A DNA stretch of 35,387 nt from Arthrobacter sp. Bi26 (GTDB lineage Bacteria > Actinomycetota > Actinomycetes > Actinomycetales > Micrococcaceae): positions 1-35,387 of the forward strand of contig NZ_CAKKMF010000054.1 of the NCBI RefSeq assembly GCF_918697925.1, in the 5' to 3' direction. The notes beneath the pieces are model-generated. The model ran no database searches, was not told where the DNA came from, and saw nothing but the letters and a program-made list of their open reading frames with translations. How positions within the stretch are numbered: position 1 is the first letter of the stretch; every line of letters begins with the position of its first letter. Shown here piece by piece: positions 1-6,805 of the stretch. Both the position numbers and the translations under genes were made by a program.

Positions 1-5
1 CCTGT

Positions 6-84
6 GGACATGTCCTCCCCTCGTTGCCGGCCGTGCACATTCCACCGTTATGCTCATCACCGCGGGCCAGCGAGGGACATGTCC
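6..84. repeat. Palindrome-bounded unit L (79 bp)
   Basis: The exact 10-bp palindrome GGACATGTCC stands at 6-15 and again at 75-84, a start-to-start distance of 69 bp. The same spacing recurs in the two units on the other side of the neighbouring DUF559 gene (1168/1237 and 1289/1358). The 59-bp interior shows no obvious similarity to those two units in either orientation by eye, so the shared properties are the end palindromes and the exact length. No gene is supported in 1-248. Confidence 0.7.
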
Positions 85-106
85 AGTGGCGAATCGACAG
101 AGCACG

Positions 107-116
107 GGACATGTCC
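107..116. repeat. Solitary GGACATGTCC palindrome
   Basis: A third exact copy of the palindrome on this side, 32 bp after the previous one. The flanks of the 75-84 and 107-116 copies also match: both read GGGACATGTCCAGTGG. Confidence 0.7.
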
Positions 117-248
117 AGTGGTGGCTTCGTGCGGTGCAGAGTCAGTGGTGGCTGGGTGCAGAGCAGGGTCACAGCGCTGGGGTGAGGCGCAGAATCGCAG
201 TGCAAGGGCGCAGGAAAAGGCGCACGAATTTGGAATTCGCGTCCGACT

Positions 249-1058
249 CTATGCGGCGGCGGACAGCCTGTTCAGCGCTTCCCGGACCATGGTAATGAAA
301 TCCTCAGGATGGTCCCTCACCAGCTGGTAGGTCACAATCAGTGTCGGTATTCCTCGGCGCGTCGTAACGTTCCAACGCCGCCGGTCTTCCTCGAAGCTCG
401 TCCTATCCATGTGGAACCCGGCCCCGTCAGCCTCAATGCCAAGACGGCCATCGACCATCAGGTCCAGATGTCCCATGCCCGGAACGTTGACCTGCGATTC
501 AACATGAAAGCCGGCACGCCGCAGAAGGAACCGGGCCAGGCATTCAATGACCGACTGTGACTGTGGGACGATCGCCGACACGATCCGGCGCTCCCGGGAG
601 TCGTTCCGGCCATCGAGCCGCTGGCGCAACAAACCCAACGGGAGTCCCTTCAGCACGACGGCGGACTCGGCGATGATCAGCCCGTCAGGTTCAGGCAAGC
701 AGCGCAGGCATTGGACGACTGTGTCCAGGAGCGTCGGCGGAACGGAAGCCCGGTGACAGATGAAGCCCTGGTAACTCCTGCTGTGGGTGAGGGCTATGTG
801 CGGCTGGGCCGGGCCTTCGAGGACCCACAGCCCGCTGAAGTGGGCAGCGGTGATACAAGCAGGCTCCGCCGGCAGTGAGCGAATAGAGATCAGCTGTGCG
901 TCCGCACCGGGCAAGGCATAGACACCGCGGGCTACACGGGACACCGATCCCGCGGCCATCGCCGACTTGAGCTGAAAATCGGAGACCCCCGCCGCGGCAA
1001 TGTATTTGGCGCGGGCGACGCCGTCGTACTTCGAGAGCACCTCGATAATGTTGGCCAT
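249..1058 (-). CDS. AbiEi-like wHTH / DUF559 endonuclease-fold protein
   Basis: A 269-residue protein resembling the actinobacterial family with an AbiEi-type antitoxin N-terminus followed by a DUF559 (PD-(D/E)XK, Vsr-like) domain. Residues 1-55 look like the winged helix that AbiEi-type proteins use to bind DNA (a basic stretch around RVARGVYALPG). The C-terminal third carries a DUF559-like set: Glu172 in SVIECLARFLLRRAGF, Asp199 in GHLDLMVDG, the pair Glu209-x-Asp211 in GIEADGAGFH, His216 and Asp225-x-R. These are the positions expected for a nuclease metal site, but nuclease activity is inference. No AbiEii-like nucleotidyltransferase toxin gene lies beside it, so this is not an intact AbiE pair within the window. 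The ATG at 1058 follows a GGGTGA ribosome site. It sits alone between two clusters of GGACATGTCC palindromes, which might be its binding or target sites. Confidence 0.75.
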   Translation of the reverse strand: MANIIEVLSKYDGVARAKYIAAAGVSDFQLKSAMAAGSVSRVARGVYALPGADAQLISIRSLPAEPACITAAHFSGLWVLEGPAQPHIALTHSRSYQGFICHRASVPPTLLDTVVQCLRCLPEPDGLIIAESAVVLKGLPLGLLRQRLDGRNDSRERRIVSAIVPQSQSVIECLARFLLRRAGFHVESQVNVPGMGHLDLMVDGRLGIEADGAGFHMDRTSFEEDRRRWNVTTRRGIPTLIVTYQLVRDHPEDFITMVREALNRLSAAA

Positions 1059-1167
1059 TCACCCATGGTGGAGCCGCACACTGCGCCCGTGCAGTCGGAT
1101 CCCGCGCTATGTGGAAAACTGCGCGGGCGGGGCCAGGGCTGCGGCAACCCGGGCAGGAGCGAGGACT

Positions 1168-1246
1168 GGACATGTCCCGCGCACGGGCCCTGCGCCGGAC
1201 GCGATGCCATTGTGCCCGCTCAAGCGAACAAAAAACGGGCATGTCC
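1168..1246 (+). repeat. Palindrome-bounded unit A (79 bp), first of two direct copies
   Basis: The unit starts with GGACATGTCC (1168-1177) and ends with the variant GGGCATGTCC (1237-1246). Its interior contains GCGCCGGACGCGATGCCATT and then a potential hairpin: TGCCCG at 1213-1218 pairs with CGGGCA at 1236-1241 across a 17-nt A-rich loop. It is a direct repeat of 1289-1367, offset by 121 bp. Confidence 0.75.
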
Positions 1247-1288
1247 CCGAGCCGTGGGTGGGAGTGGACAGGCCCATAGATGAGCGCT

Positions 1289-1367
1289 GGACATGTCCCG
1301 CGGGCCGGCCCTGCGCCGGACATGATGCCATTGTGCCCAATTGAGCGAACGAAAAATGGGCATGTCC
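1289..1367 (+). repeat. Palindrome-bounded unit B (79 bp), second direct copy
   Basis: This copy has the same architecture as the unit 121 bp upstream. GGACATGTCC is at 1289-1298 and GGGCATGTCC at 1358-1367, again 69 bp apart. The internal hairpin is TGCCCA (1334-1339) with TGGGCA (1357-1362) around a 17-nt loop. Compared with unit A both arms have changed, G to A on one side and C to T on the other, so pairing is kept. This suggests that the folded RNA or DNA form is selected. Confidence 0.75.
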
Positions 1368-1394
1368 CGCGTAGGAGGCAGGGCGGGCCCGGTC

Positions 1395-1772
1395 CTAGCC
1401 GGGCGGGCGCCGGTACCGCCGGCACCAGGCGAGCATGGCCACGGTGATGCCTGCGATGCCGAAGACCCAGACATTGCCCGCGGTGTCGCCGATGACCAGG
1501 CGCTTGCCTGTTTCCAAGGTGGACCACCACCCTGTCAGCGCATAACAGATGACCCCGCATACTGCCGTCGGGACGACTGAACGGAACGCCGCCCCGAGCC
1601 ACACCTGGACCGAGCCCAGCAGCACGAGCGCCGCGACGGCTCCCCACGGGACGTCCACGCCGTTCAGGACCAGATCGTGGCGGTGCAGGGCGGTTCCGGC
1701 CAGGGCAACAAAAAGAGCTGCCGGTACGGCGGCGGCAATGCCGCCTGCCGTACCGGCAGCTCTCTTAGTCAC
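1395..1772 (-). CDS. Small four-helix membrane protein (DUF6113-like)
   Basis: A 125-residue hydrophobic protein with about four membrane helices: roughly residues 10-28, 43-62, 65-83 and 101-117, ending in a basic CRRYRRPPG tail. The pattern, with a histidine soon after helix 1 (GTALHRHD) and GDTAGNVWVFG before the last helix, resembles small actinobacterial integral membrane proteins of the DUF6113 kind. I recognise this only loosely and no function can be given. The reading frame opens with GTG at 1772, 27 bp after the typA stop codon. Its first codons coincide with the terminator-like hairpin 1714-1763, so most transcripts from typA may end inside this gene's start. Either it has its own promoter or leakage through the hairpin, or the true start is further downstream. 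Confidence 0.55.
   Translation of the reverse strand: MTKRAAGTAGGIAAAVPAALFVALAGTALHRHDLVLNGVDVPWGAVAALVLLGSVQVWLGAAFRSVVPTAVCGVICYALTGWWSTLETGKRLVIGDTAGNVWVFGIAGITVAMLAWCRRYRRPPG
1714..1763 (-). terminator. Rho-independent terminator of typA
   Basis: On the minus strand, an arm starting AGAGCTGCCGGTACGGC pairs with GCCGTACCGGCAGCTCT. At least 17 bp are perfect and further GC pairing continues towards a short loop. It is followed by TTTTTGTTG. It lies 37 bp past the typA stop codon and overlaps the first codons of the next open frame. Confidence 0.75.
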
Positions 1773-1799
1773 GTTGCAGCCGAAGCCCGGAGACCGGGA

Positions 1800-3728
1800 T
1801 TAGACCTTGGCGCGGGCGCGGTTGGCCTTGGCACGCTCGTTGGTGTCCAGGATGACCTTGCGGATGCGGATTGAATCCGGGGTAACCTCAACGCATTCGT
1901 CTTCGCGGGCGAATTCGAGGGACTCTTCGAGGGTCAGGTCGCGCGGCGGCGTCAGGTTCTCGAAGGTGTCCGAGGAGGCTGCACGCATGTTGGTGAGCTT
2001 CTTTTCCTTCGTGATGTTGACGTCCATGTCGTCGGCGCGGGAGTTCTCGCCCACGATCATGCCTTCGTAGACCTCGGACGTGGGCTTGACGAAGAAGGAG
2101 CCACGTTCCTGCAGGTTGATCATGGCGAACGGGGTCACAACACCGGCGCGGTCGGCGATCATCGAACCGTTGGTGCGGTACTCGATCGGGCCGGCCCACG
2201 GCTCGTAGCCTTCGGAGATGGAGGCGGCGATGCCGGCGCCGCGGGTGTCCGTGAGGAACTTGGTGCGGAACCCGATCAGGCCACGGGCCGGAACGATGAA
2301 CTCCATGCGGCACCAGCCGGTGCCGTGGTTGGCCATGTTGGTCATGCGGCCCTTGCGGGCAGCCATCAGCTGGGTGACGGCGCCGAGGTACTCTTCGGGC
2401 ACGTCGATGGTCATGTGTTCCATCGGCTCGTGGACCTTGCCGTCGACGGTCCGGGTGACGACCTGCGGCTTGCCTACGGTCAGTTCGAAGCCTTCACGGC
2501 GCATCTGCTCGACCAGGATGGCCAGCGCGAGCTCTCCACGGCCCTGGACTTCCCAAGCGTCGGGACGCTCGGTGGGGAGAACCTTGATGGAGACGTTACC
2601 GATCAGTTCCTTGTCGAGGCGGTCCTTGACCTGGCGGGCCGTGACCTTGGCGCCCTTGACCTTGCCGGCCAGCGGCGAGGTGTTGATACCGATGGTCATG
2701 GAGATGGCCGGGTCGTCAACAGTGATCAGCGGCAGCGGCTGCGGGTTCTCGGCGTCGGTGAGGGTCTCGCCGATGGTGATTTCCTCGATGCCGGCAACAG
2801 CAACGATTTCGCCGGGGCCGGCGGATTCCGCGGGGACACGGTCGAGTGCCTTCGTGGCCAGCAGCTCGGTGATCTTGACGTTCTTCAGCTCACCGTTGGC
2901 ACGTGCCCAGGCGACGGTCTGGCCCTTGCGCAGGGTGCCGTTGTAGATGCGAAGCAGCGCGAGGCGGCCGAGGAACGGGGAGGCATCCAAGTTGGTGACG
3001 TGCGCCTGCAGGACACCGTTCGGGTTGTAGGTCGGGGCCGGGATGTGCTCGATGATGGCCTGGAAGAGCGGCTCGAGGTCCTCGTTTTCCGGGGCTGAAC
3101 CGTCTGCGGGCTGTTCGAGGGACGCGCGGCCGACCTTGGCTGCGGCGTAAACAACCGGAACATTGAGGATCTTGTCCAGGTCGAGGTCCGGAACTTCGTC
3201 GGCGAGGTCGGAGGCCAGGCCCAGGAGCAGGTCCATGGACTCATGGACAACTTCTTCGATCCGCGCGTCGGGGCGGTCGGTCTTGTTGACCAGGAGGATC
3301 ACCGGCAGGTGCGCGGCGAGGGCCTTGCGCAGCACGAAGCGGGTCTGGGGCAGCGGGCCCTCAGAGGCATCGACGAGGAGGACGACGCCGTCGACCATCG
3401 ACAGGCCGCGCTCGACCTCGCCACCGAAGTCGGCGTGGCCGGGGGTGTCGATGACGTTGATGGTGATGGTCTCGCCCTTGGAGGACGGACCGTTGTAGGC
3501 CACCGTGGTGTTCTTGGCCAGGATGGTGATGCCCTTTTCGCGTTCCAGGTCACCGGAGTCCATGACGCGGTCTTCGAGGTGGTTGTGCTCGGCAAAGGAG
3601 TTGGTCTGCTTGAGCATGGCGTCGACCAGCGTGGTCTTGCCGTGGTCAACGTGGGCCACGATCGCGACGTTGCGCAGGTCACTGCGCGATGCAGTGGCTA
3701 CCGCGGTGTTGGTGGTGGTTTCAGACAT
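1800..3728 (-). CDS. typA: Translational GTPase TypA/BipA
   Basis: A 642-residue ribosome-associated GTPase of the elongation-factor family, involved in stress adaptation and 50S assembly in other bacteria. The G domain is complete. G1 is AHVDHGKTT at about 25-33, the switch I region REKGITI at about 63-69, G3 DTPGHADF at 94-101 and G4 NKTD at 148-151. Domain II and the EF-G-like domains III and V follow, with the BipA-typical regions PTERPDAWEVQGRGELALAI and RGLIGFRTKFLTDTRG. Length is close to the usual actinobacterial size (about 610-640). The ATG at 3728 gives a short polar lead-in before the conserved DLRNVAIVAHVDHG, typical of the group. A strong terminator lies just after the stop codon. 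The gene is probably monocistronic and diverges from the SGNH lipoprotein gene. Confidence 0.97.
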   Translation of the reverse strand: MSETTTNTAVATASRSDLRNVAIVAHVDHGKTTLVDAMLKQTNSFAEHNHLEDRVMDSGDLEREKGITILAKNTTVAYNGPSSKGETITINVIDTPGHADFGGEVERGLSMVDGVVLLVDASEGPLPQTRFVLRKALAAHLPVILLVNKTDRPDARIEEVVHESMDLLLGLASDLADEVPDLDLDKILNVPVVYAAAKVGRASLEQPADGSAPENEDLEPLFQAIIEHIPAPTYNPNGVLQAHVTNLDASPFLGRLALLRIYNGTLRKGQTVAWARANGELKNVKITELLATKALDRVPAESAGPGEIVAVAGIEEITIGETLTDAENPQPLPLITVDDPAISMTIGINTSPLAGKVKGAKVTARQVKDRLDKELIGNVSIKVLPTERPDAWEVQGRGELALAILVEQMRREGFELTVGKPQVVTRTVDGKVHEPMEHMTIDVPEEYLGAVTQLMAARKGRMTNMANHGTGWCRMEFIVPARGLIGFRTKFLTDTRGAGIAASISEGYEPWAGPIEYRTNGSMIADRAGVVTPFAMINLQERGSFFVKPTSEVYEGMIVGENSRADDMDVNITKEKKLTNMRAASSDTFENLTPPRDLTLEESLEFAREDECVEVTPDSIRIRKVILDTNERAKANRARAKV

Positions 3729-4010
3729 GCGTTATTGCTCGATTCAGTGGTGAAGTCAGCTGTGGTATCGCGACATTTCCAACCGGAACGCACGACGGAT
3801 AAGTCCCTTTGGCACAGGGCACCTACTACCATTCTAAACGCTAGGTCATTTATTGGCCTAAAATGCGAAGCGGCGGCCGGCCGCCGCACCGCCCCAGGAG
3901 CGGGACGGGCGCACGGAAGTGGTTTATTACCTGTGAGTAAAGTCACTGGATTTTCCGGCGCCCATGCACCATCATTGCTCTGATAGCAGCAAGCAAGCCC
4001 GGAGACATTC
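3729..4010. promoter_or_regulatory. Divergent promoter region typA / SGNH lipoprotein
   Basis: This 282-bp gap separates two divergent genes. On the minus strand TAGAAT (3836 down to 3831) could be the -10 of typA, which would give a leader of about 100 nt, but I see no good -35 at the right distance. The stretch 3800-3860 is clearly AT-richer than its surroundings, as expected for a promoter. A GGAG ribosome site precedes the plus-strand ATG at 4011. Confidence 0.35.
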
Positions 4011-4943
4011 ATGCGAAACGCCTCGGCCCTGTCCCGCTTTGTCGCAACGATGATCGCCGTAGGCGTAGTTCTTGGCGGCTGTGGGCAGGCCACTTTTTCA
4101 CCTGCGTACGACGCAGGTTCTTCCGACGGCGGATCGTCCGACGGCGGATCTTCCGACGCGGGCTCTGCGGGCGTGCCACTGACCGCCAGCCAGGCCGGAA
4201 CGGCTAACGGCGCCGGCGTGCCGGTCGCGGCAGGGGCCGCGGCGAAGACCCGCATCGGGTCCACTATCGACCCGGCCGATCTGCCGAGCGGCTCGACCTA
4301 CCGCAACCCTGCCAACGGCCGCAACGAGATCATAGTCAAGGACACCAGCAATGTCGCCGTGCTTATTGGCGACTCACAATCGGAACCGTCCTACGGTTGG
4401 CCCAGGCAGGGTCTGGCAGCTGCCGGGTACAAGGTCTTCTTCTGCGGCCGGGGCGGCACCGGCTACGTGGCATCGAACGGCAAGACCGGCAACTACGTCG
4501 ATGCGCTCCAGCGCGGCGATTGGAAACTCCCGTACGGCACCCCTCCCCTCGTAGTGATCGAAGGCGGCGGGAACGACGCCGCGCGCGGCGCCTCGAACGC
4601 GCAGATCGTCGCCAACGCCGAGCGGCTGATCGCCAGCATCCAGCAGCGCTATCCGGCGGCCCGGGTGCTCATGGTCGGCACGCTCGCCCGCGGCGTCCAC
4701 TACGGCGGTGGACGCCGGTCCGAGGTGGACGCGCTTCTGGGGAGGGTGGCGGACCGGCACGGGCTGCCGTTCGTCAGCGCGGGCGACTGGCTCACCCGGT
4801 ACAACCTCACGGGTTCAATGGCGGACGGGGTTCACCTGAACCGGCAGGGCCACGCGGCCCTGGGCGCCGTTTTCGGCCAGCGGCTGGAGTCCATGGGGTT
4901 CGACTACGCAGAGCCCGGCATGCTCGCCGGCTTGTCCCGCTAG
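4011..4943 (+). CDS. SGNH/GDSL-hydrolase lipoprotein
   Basis: A 310-residue exported lipoprotein with an SGNH-hydrolase (esterase/deacetylase) fold. Residues 1-24 form a signal peptide ending in the lipobox VLGGC, with Cys24 as lipidation site. A low-complexity linker follows, with a five-residue repeat of the SSDGG type at about 37-51, and then the catalytic domain from about residue 110. Hallmarks are block I GDSQS with nucleophile Ser122, the block III-like GGGND with Asn188, and block V DGVHLN with Asp272 and His275. The enzyme should work on the outer face of the membrane or in the wall, for example removing acyl groups from wall or carbohydrate polymers; the substrate is unknown. A GGAG site lies 7 nt before the ATG. 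It is divergent from typA and convergent with the peptide-importer operon. Confidence 0.85.
   Translation: MRNASALSRFVATMIAVGVVLGGCGQATFSPAYDAGSSDGGSSDGGSSDAGSAGVPLTASQAGTANGAGVPVAAGAAAKTRIGSTIDPADLPSGSTYRNPANGRNEIIVKDTSNVAVLIGDSQSEPSYGWPRQGLAAAGYKVFFCGRGGTGYVASNGKTGNYVDALQRGDWKLPYGTPPLVVIEGGGNDAARGASNAQIVANAERLIASIQQRYPAARVLMVGTLARGVHYGGGRRSEVDALLGRVADRHGLPFVSAGDWLTRYNLTGSMADGVHLNRQGHAALGAVFGQRLESMGFDYAEPGMLAGLSR
4119..4163 (+). repeat. Three 15-nt tandem repeats in the lipoprotein linker
   Basis: Units at 4119-4133, 4134-4148 and 4149-4163, consensus TCTTCCGACGGCGGA; the third is degenerate. They encode the SSDGG repeats that separate the lipid anchor from the hydrolase domain and so set linker length. 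Confidence 0.8.
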
Positions 4944-4986
4944 CGCCGGACAGCACACCACAGCAACCCTGCACACCACAGCAAAA

Positions 4987-5026
4987 AGGAGCCGGTGCCC
5001 GCCCCAACGGGCGGACACCGGCTCCT
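4987..5026 (-). terminator. Rho-independent terminator of peptide importer A operon
   Basis: Arms of about 18 bp starting AGGAGCCGGTG pair with one G-U position across a short CCAAC-type loop. On the minus strand the hairpin is followed by TTTTTGC, 46 bp past the ATPase stop codon. On the plus strand the tail is not T-rich, so it mainly serves the minus-strand operon, though it also sits behind the convergent lipoprotein gene. Confidence 0.8.
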
Positions 5027-5072
5027 GTGCTGCTACCGGCGGACTTGTTCAAGCCCTAGGTAAAGTGGCCGC

Positions 5073-6794
5073 TCAGGCCACTTCCACCTCCGGCGGCAGC
5101 ATGAGGCCCGCGCCGGGGATGGCGTTGAGCAGCGCCCGGGTGTAGTCCTGCTGCGGCGACTCGAAGACGTCGTCCGTGGAGCCCGTCTCCACGAGCTTGC
5201 CCTTCTCCATGACGCACACGTGGTCCGCGATCTGCCGGACCACCGCGAGGTCGTGGGTGATGAACAGGTAGGTCAGGCCGAGCCTGGACTGCAGTTCGGC
5301 GAGCAGGTTCAGCACCTGCGCCTGCACCAGCACATCCAGTGCCGAGACGGCCTCGTCGCAGATGATCACTTCGGGGTCCAGGGCCAGGGCGCGGGCGATC
5401 GCGACACGCTGGCGCTGGCCGCCGGAGAGCTCATTCGGGTACCGCTGCATGGTGGACTGCGGCAGCGCCACCTGGTCCAGCAGCTCCCGGACCTTCTTCT
5501 CGCGGCTGGCCTTGTCCCCGATCTTGTGGGTCCGCAGCGGTTCCTCGATGGTCCGGAAGATGTTGTACATCGGGTCCAGTGAACCGTAGGGGTCCTGGAA
5601 GATCGGCTGCACCCGGCGCCTGAAGGCGAAGATCTCCTTGCTGTTCAGCGTGGAGGTGTCCACGCCGTCGAAGATGATCTTGCCGGAGGTCGGCGTGAGG
5701 AGGTTCAGGACCATCTGCGCCACCGTGGACTTGCCGGATCCCGACTCCCCCACGATCGCCGTCGTGGTTCCCCGCTTGACGCTGAAGGAGACGTCGTCGA
5801 CGGCGGTGAAGTCCGTGGACTTGCCCAGGCCAGAACGCAGCTTGAAGACCTTCCTGAGGTTCTGGATCTGCAGGACGTCGTCGGACTTGGCCGGCTCAAC
5901 CACGCCGGTCTCGCTCGGGGCGAGCATGTCGTCGGTCTCCACGCCGAGTTCCTTGGCGGCCTGGATGCGCCGGGACGCCAGCGACGGCGCCGAGGCGACC
6001 AGCCGCTGGGTGTACGGGTGCTGCGGGTTCTGCAGCAGCTCCAGCGAGGGTCCGGACTCGACAACCTGGCCGCGGTACATGACCACCACCTGGTCGGCGC
6101 GCTCGGCGGCGAGGCCGAGGTCGTGCGTGATCAGCAGCACCGCGGTGCCCAGTTCCGTGGTCATCTTGTCCAGGTGATCGAGGATCTGGCGCTGCACGGT
6201 GACGTCGAGCGCCGAGGTGGGCTCGTCCGCGATGAGCAGGCGCGGCTGGCAGGCGAGCCCGATCGCGATCAGTGCGCGCTGGCGCATGCCGCCGGAGAAC
6301 TCGTGGGGGTACTGCTTGGCGCGGCTGCCGGCGTCGGGCAGCCCGGCCTGGGACAGGACCTTTGCGACGTCGTCCGGGCCGCTCGGGAGTCCGTTGGCCT
6401 TGAGCGTTTCGCGGACCTGGTCGCCGATCTTCCACACCGGGTTGAGGTTGGACATCGGGTCCTGCGGGACCATGCCGATGCTGTTGCCGCGAAGTTCGAT
6501 CATCCGCTTTTCGCTGGCGTTGGAGATGTCTTCGCCATCGAACAGGATCTGGCCTGCAGCGACGCGCCCGTTGCCCGGGAGCAGGCCGATGGCGGCCAGC
6601 GCGGTGGTGGACTTGCCGGAGCCCGACTCGCCCACAATCGCGACGGTTTCGCCCGGCATGACGGTGAGGCGGGCGTTGCGGACGGCGTTGACCTCGCCGT
6701 TGCTGGTGGTGAACCCGATGGCCAGGTCCTTGATTTCAAGCAGCGGGCGCTCAGTGGCGTACTCAGCTTCCTGGAAGTCAACAGAAGTGCTCAT
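5073..6794 (-). CDS. Fused DppD-DppF-type peptide ABC transporter ATPase (system A)
   Basis: A 573-residue cytoplasmic protein with two complete ATP-binding cassettes in one chain, equivalent to DppD and DppF of family-5 peptide importers. First cassette: Walker A GESGSGKST near 55-63, signature FSGGMRQR near 166-173, Walker B LLIADEP near 186-192. Second cassette: Walker A near 349-357, signature LSGGQRQR near 456-463, and Walker B VIICDEA near 476-482, where the usual proline after the catalytic Glu is Ala. Both halves end with the oligopeptide-type NPQHPYT/SPQQDYT region. I chose the ATG at 6794 because AAAGGGG lies 6 nt before it. A longer start at 6809 overlaps the permease stop as ATGA but lacks a good ribosome site. 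It is the last gene of its operon, before a strong terminator. Confidence 0.92.
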   Translation of the reverse strand: MSTSVDFQEAEYATERPLLEIKDLAIGFTTSNGEVNAVRNARLTVMPGETVAIVGESGSGKSTTALAAIGLLPGNGRVAAGQILFDGEDISNASEKRMIELRGNSIGMVPQDPMSNLNPVWKIGDQVRETLKANGLPSGPDDVAKVLSQAGLPDAGSRAKQYPHEFSGGMRQRALIAIGLACQPRLLIADEPTSALDVTVQRQILDHLDKMTTELGTAVLLITHDLGLAAERADQVVVMYRGQVVESGPSLELLQNPQHPYTQRLVASAPSLASRRIQAAKELGVETDDMLAPSETGVVEPAKSDDVLQIQNLRKVFKLRSGLGKSTDFTAVDDVSFSVKRGTTTAIVGESGSGKSTVAQMVLNLLTPTSGKIIFDGVDTSTLNSKEIFAFRRRVQPIFQDPYGSLDPMYNIFRTIEEPLRTHKIGDKASREKKVRELLDQVALPQSTMQRYPNELSGGQRQRVAIARALALDPEVIICDEAVSALDVLVQAQVLNLLAELQSRLGLTYLFITHDLAVVRQIADHVCVMEKGKLVETGSTDDVFESPQQDYTRALLNAIPGAGLMLPPEVEVA

Positions 6795-6805
6795 GGTGTC
6801 CCCTT

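Larger units (their letters stand above)
1059..1394. other. Intergenic region holding the right palindrome cluster
   Basis: This 336-bp gap lies between two minus-strand genes. It contains two copies of a palindrome-bounded unit (1168-1246 and 1289-1367), described separately. The 1059-1167 part should hold the promoter of the DUF559 gene, but I see no convincing -35/-10 pair. No protein-coding gene is supported; the open frames across it follow the repeats. Confidence 0.6.

Noticed and set aside
4..330. Open frames at the left edge
   Set aside because: They run through the palindrome cluster, have no ribosome site and show no protein-like pattern.
6..1367. A CRISPR array
   Set aside because: The repeated unit is only 10 bp, spacing is paired rather than regular, and no cas gene is present.
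4101..4117. Inverted repeat CCTGCGTACGACGCAGG as an operator
   Set aside because: It lies inside the lipoprotein coding region; the arms are short and it is probably chance.
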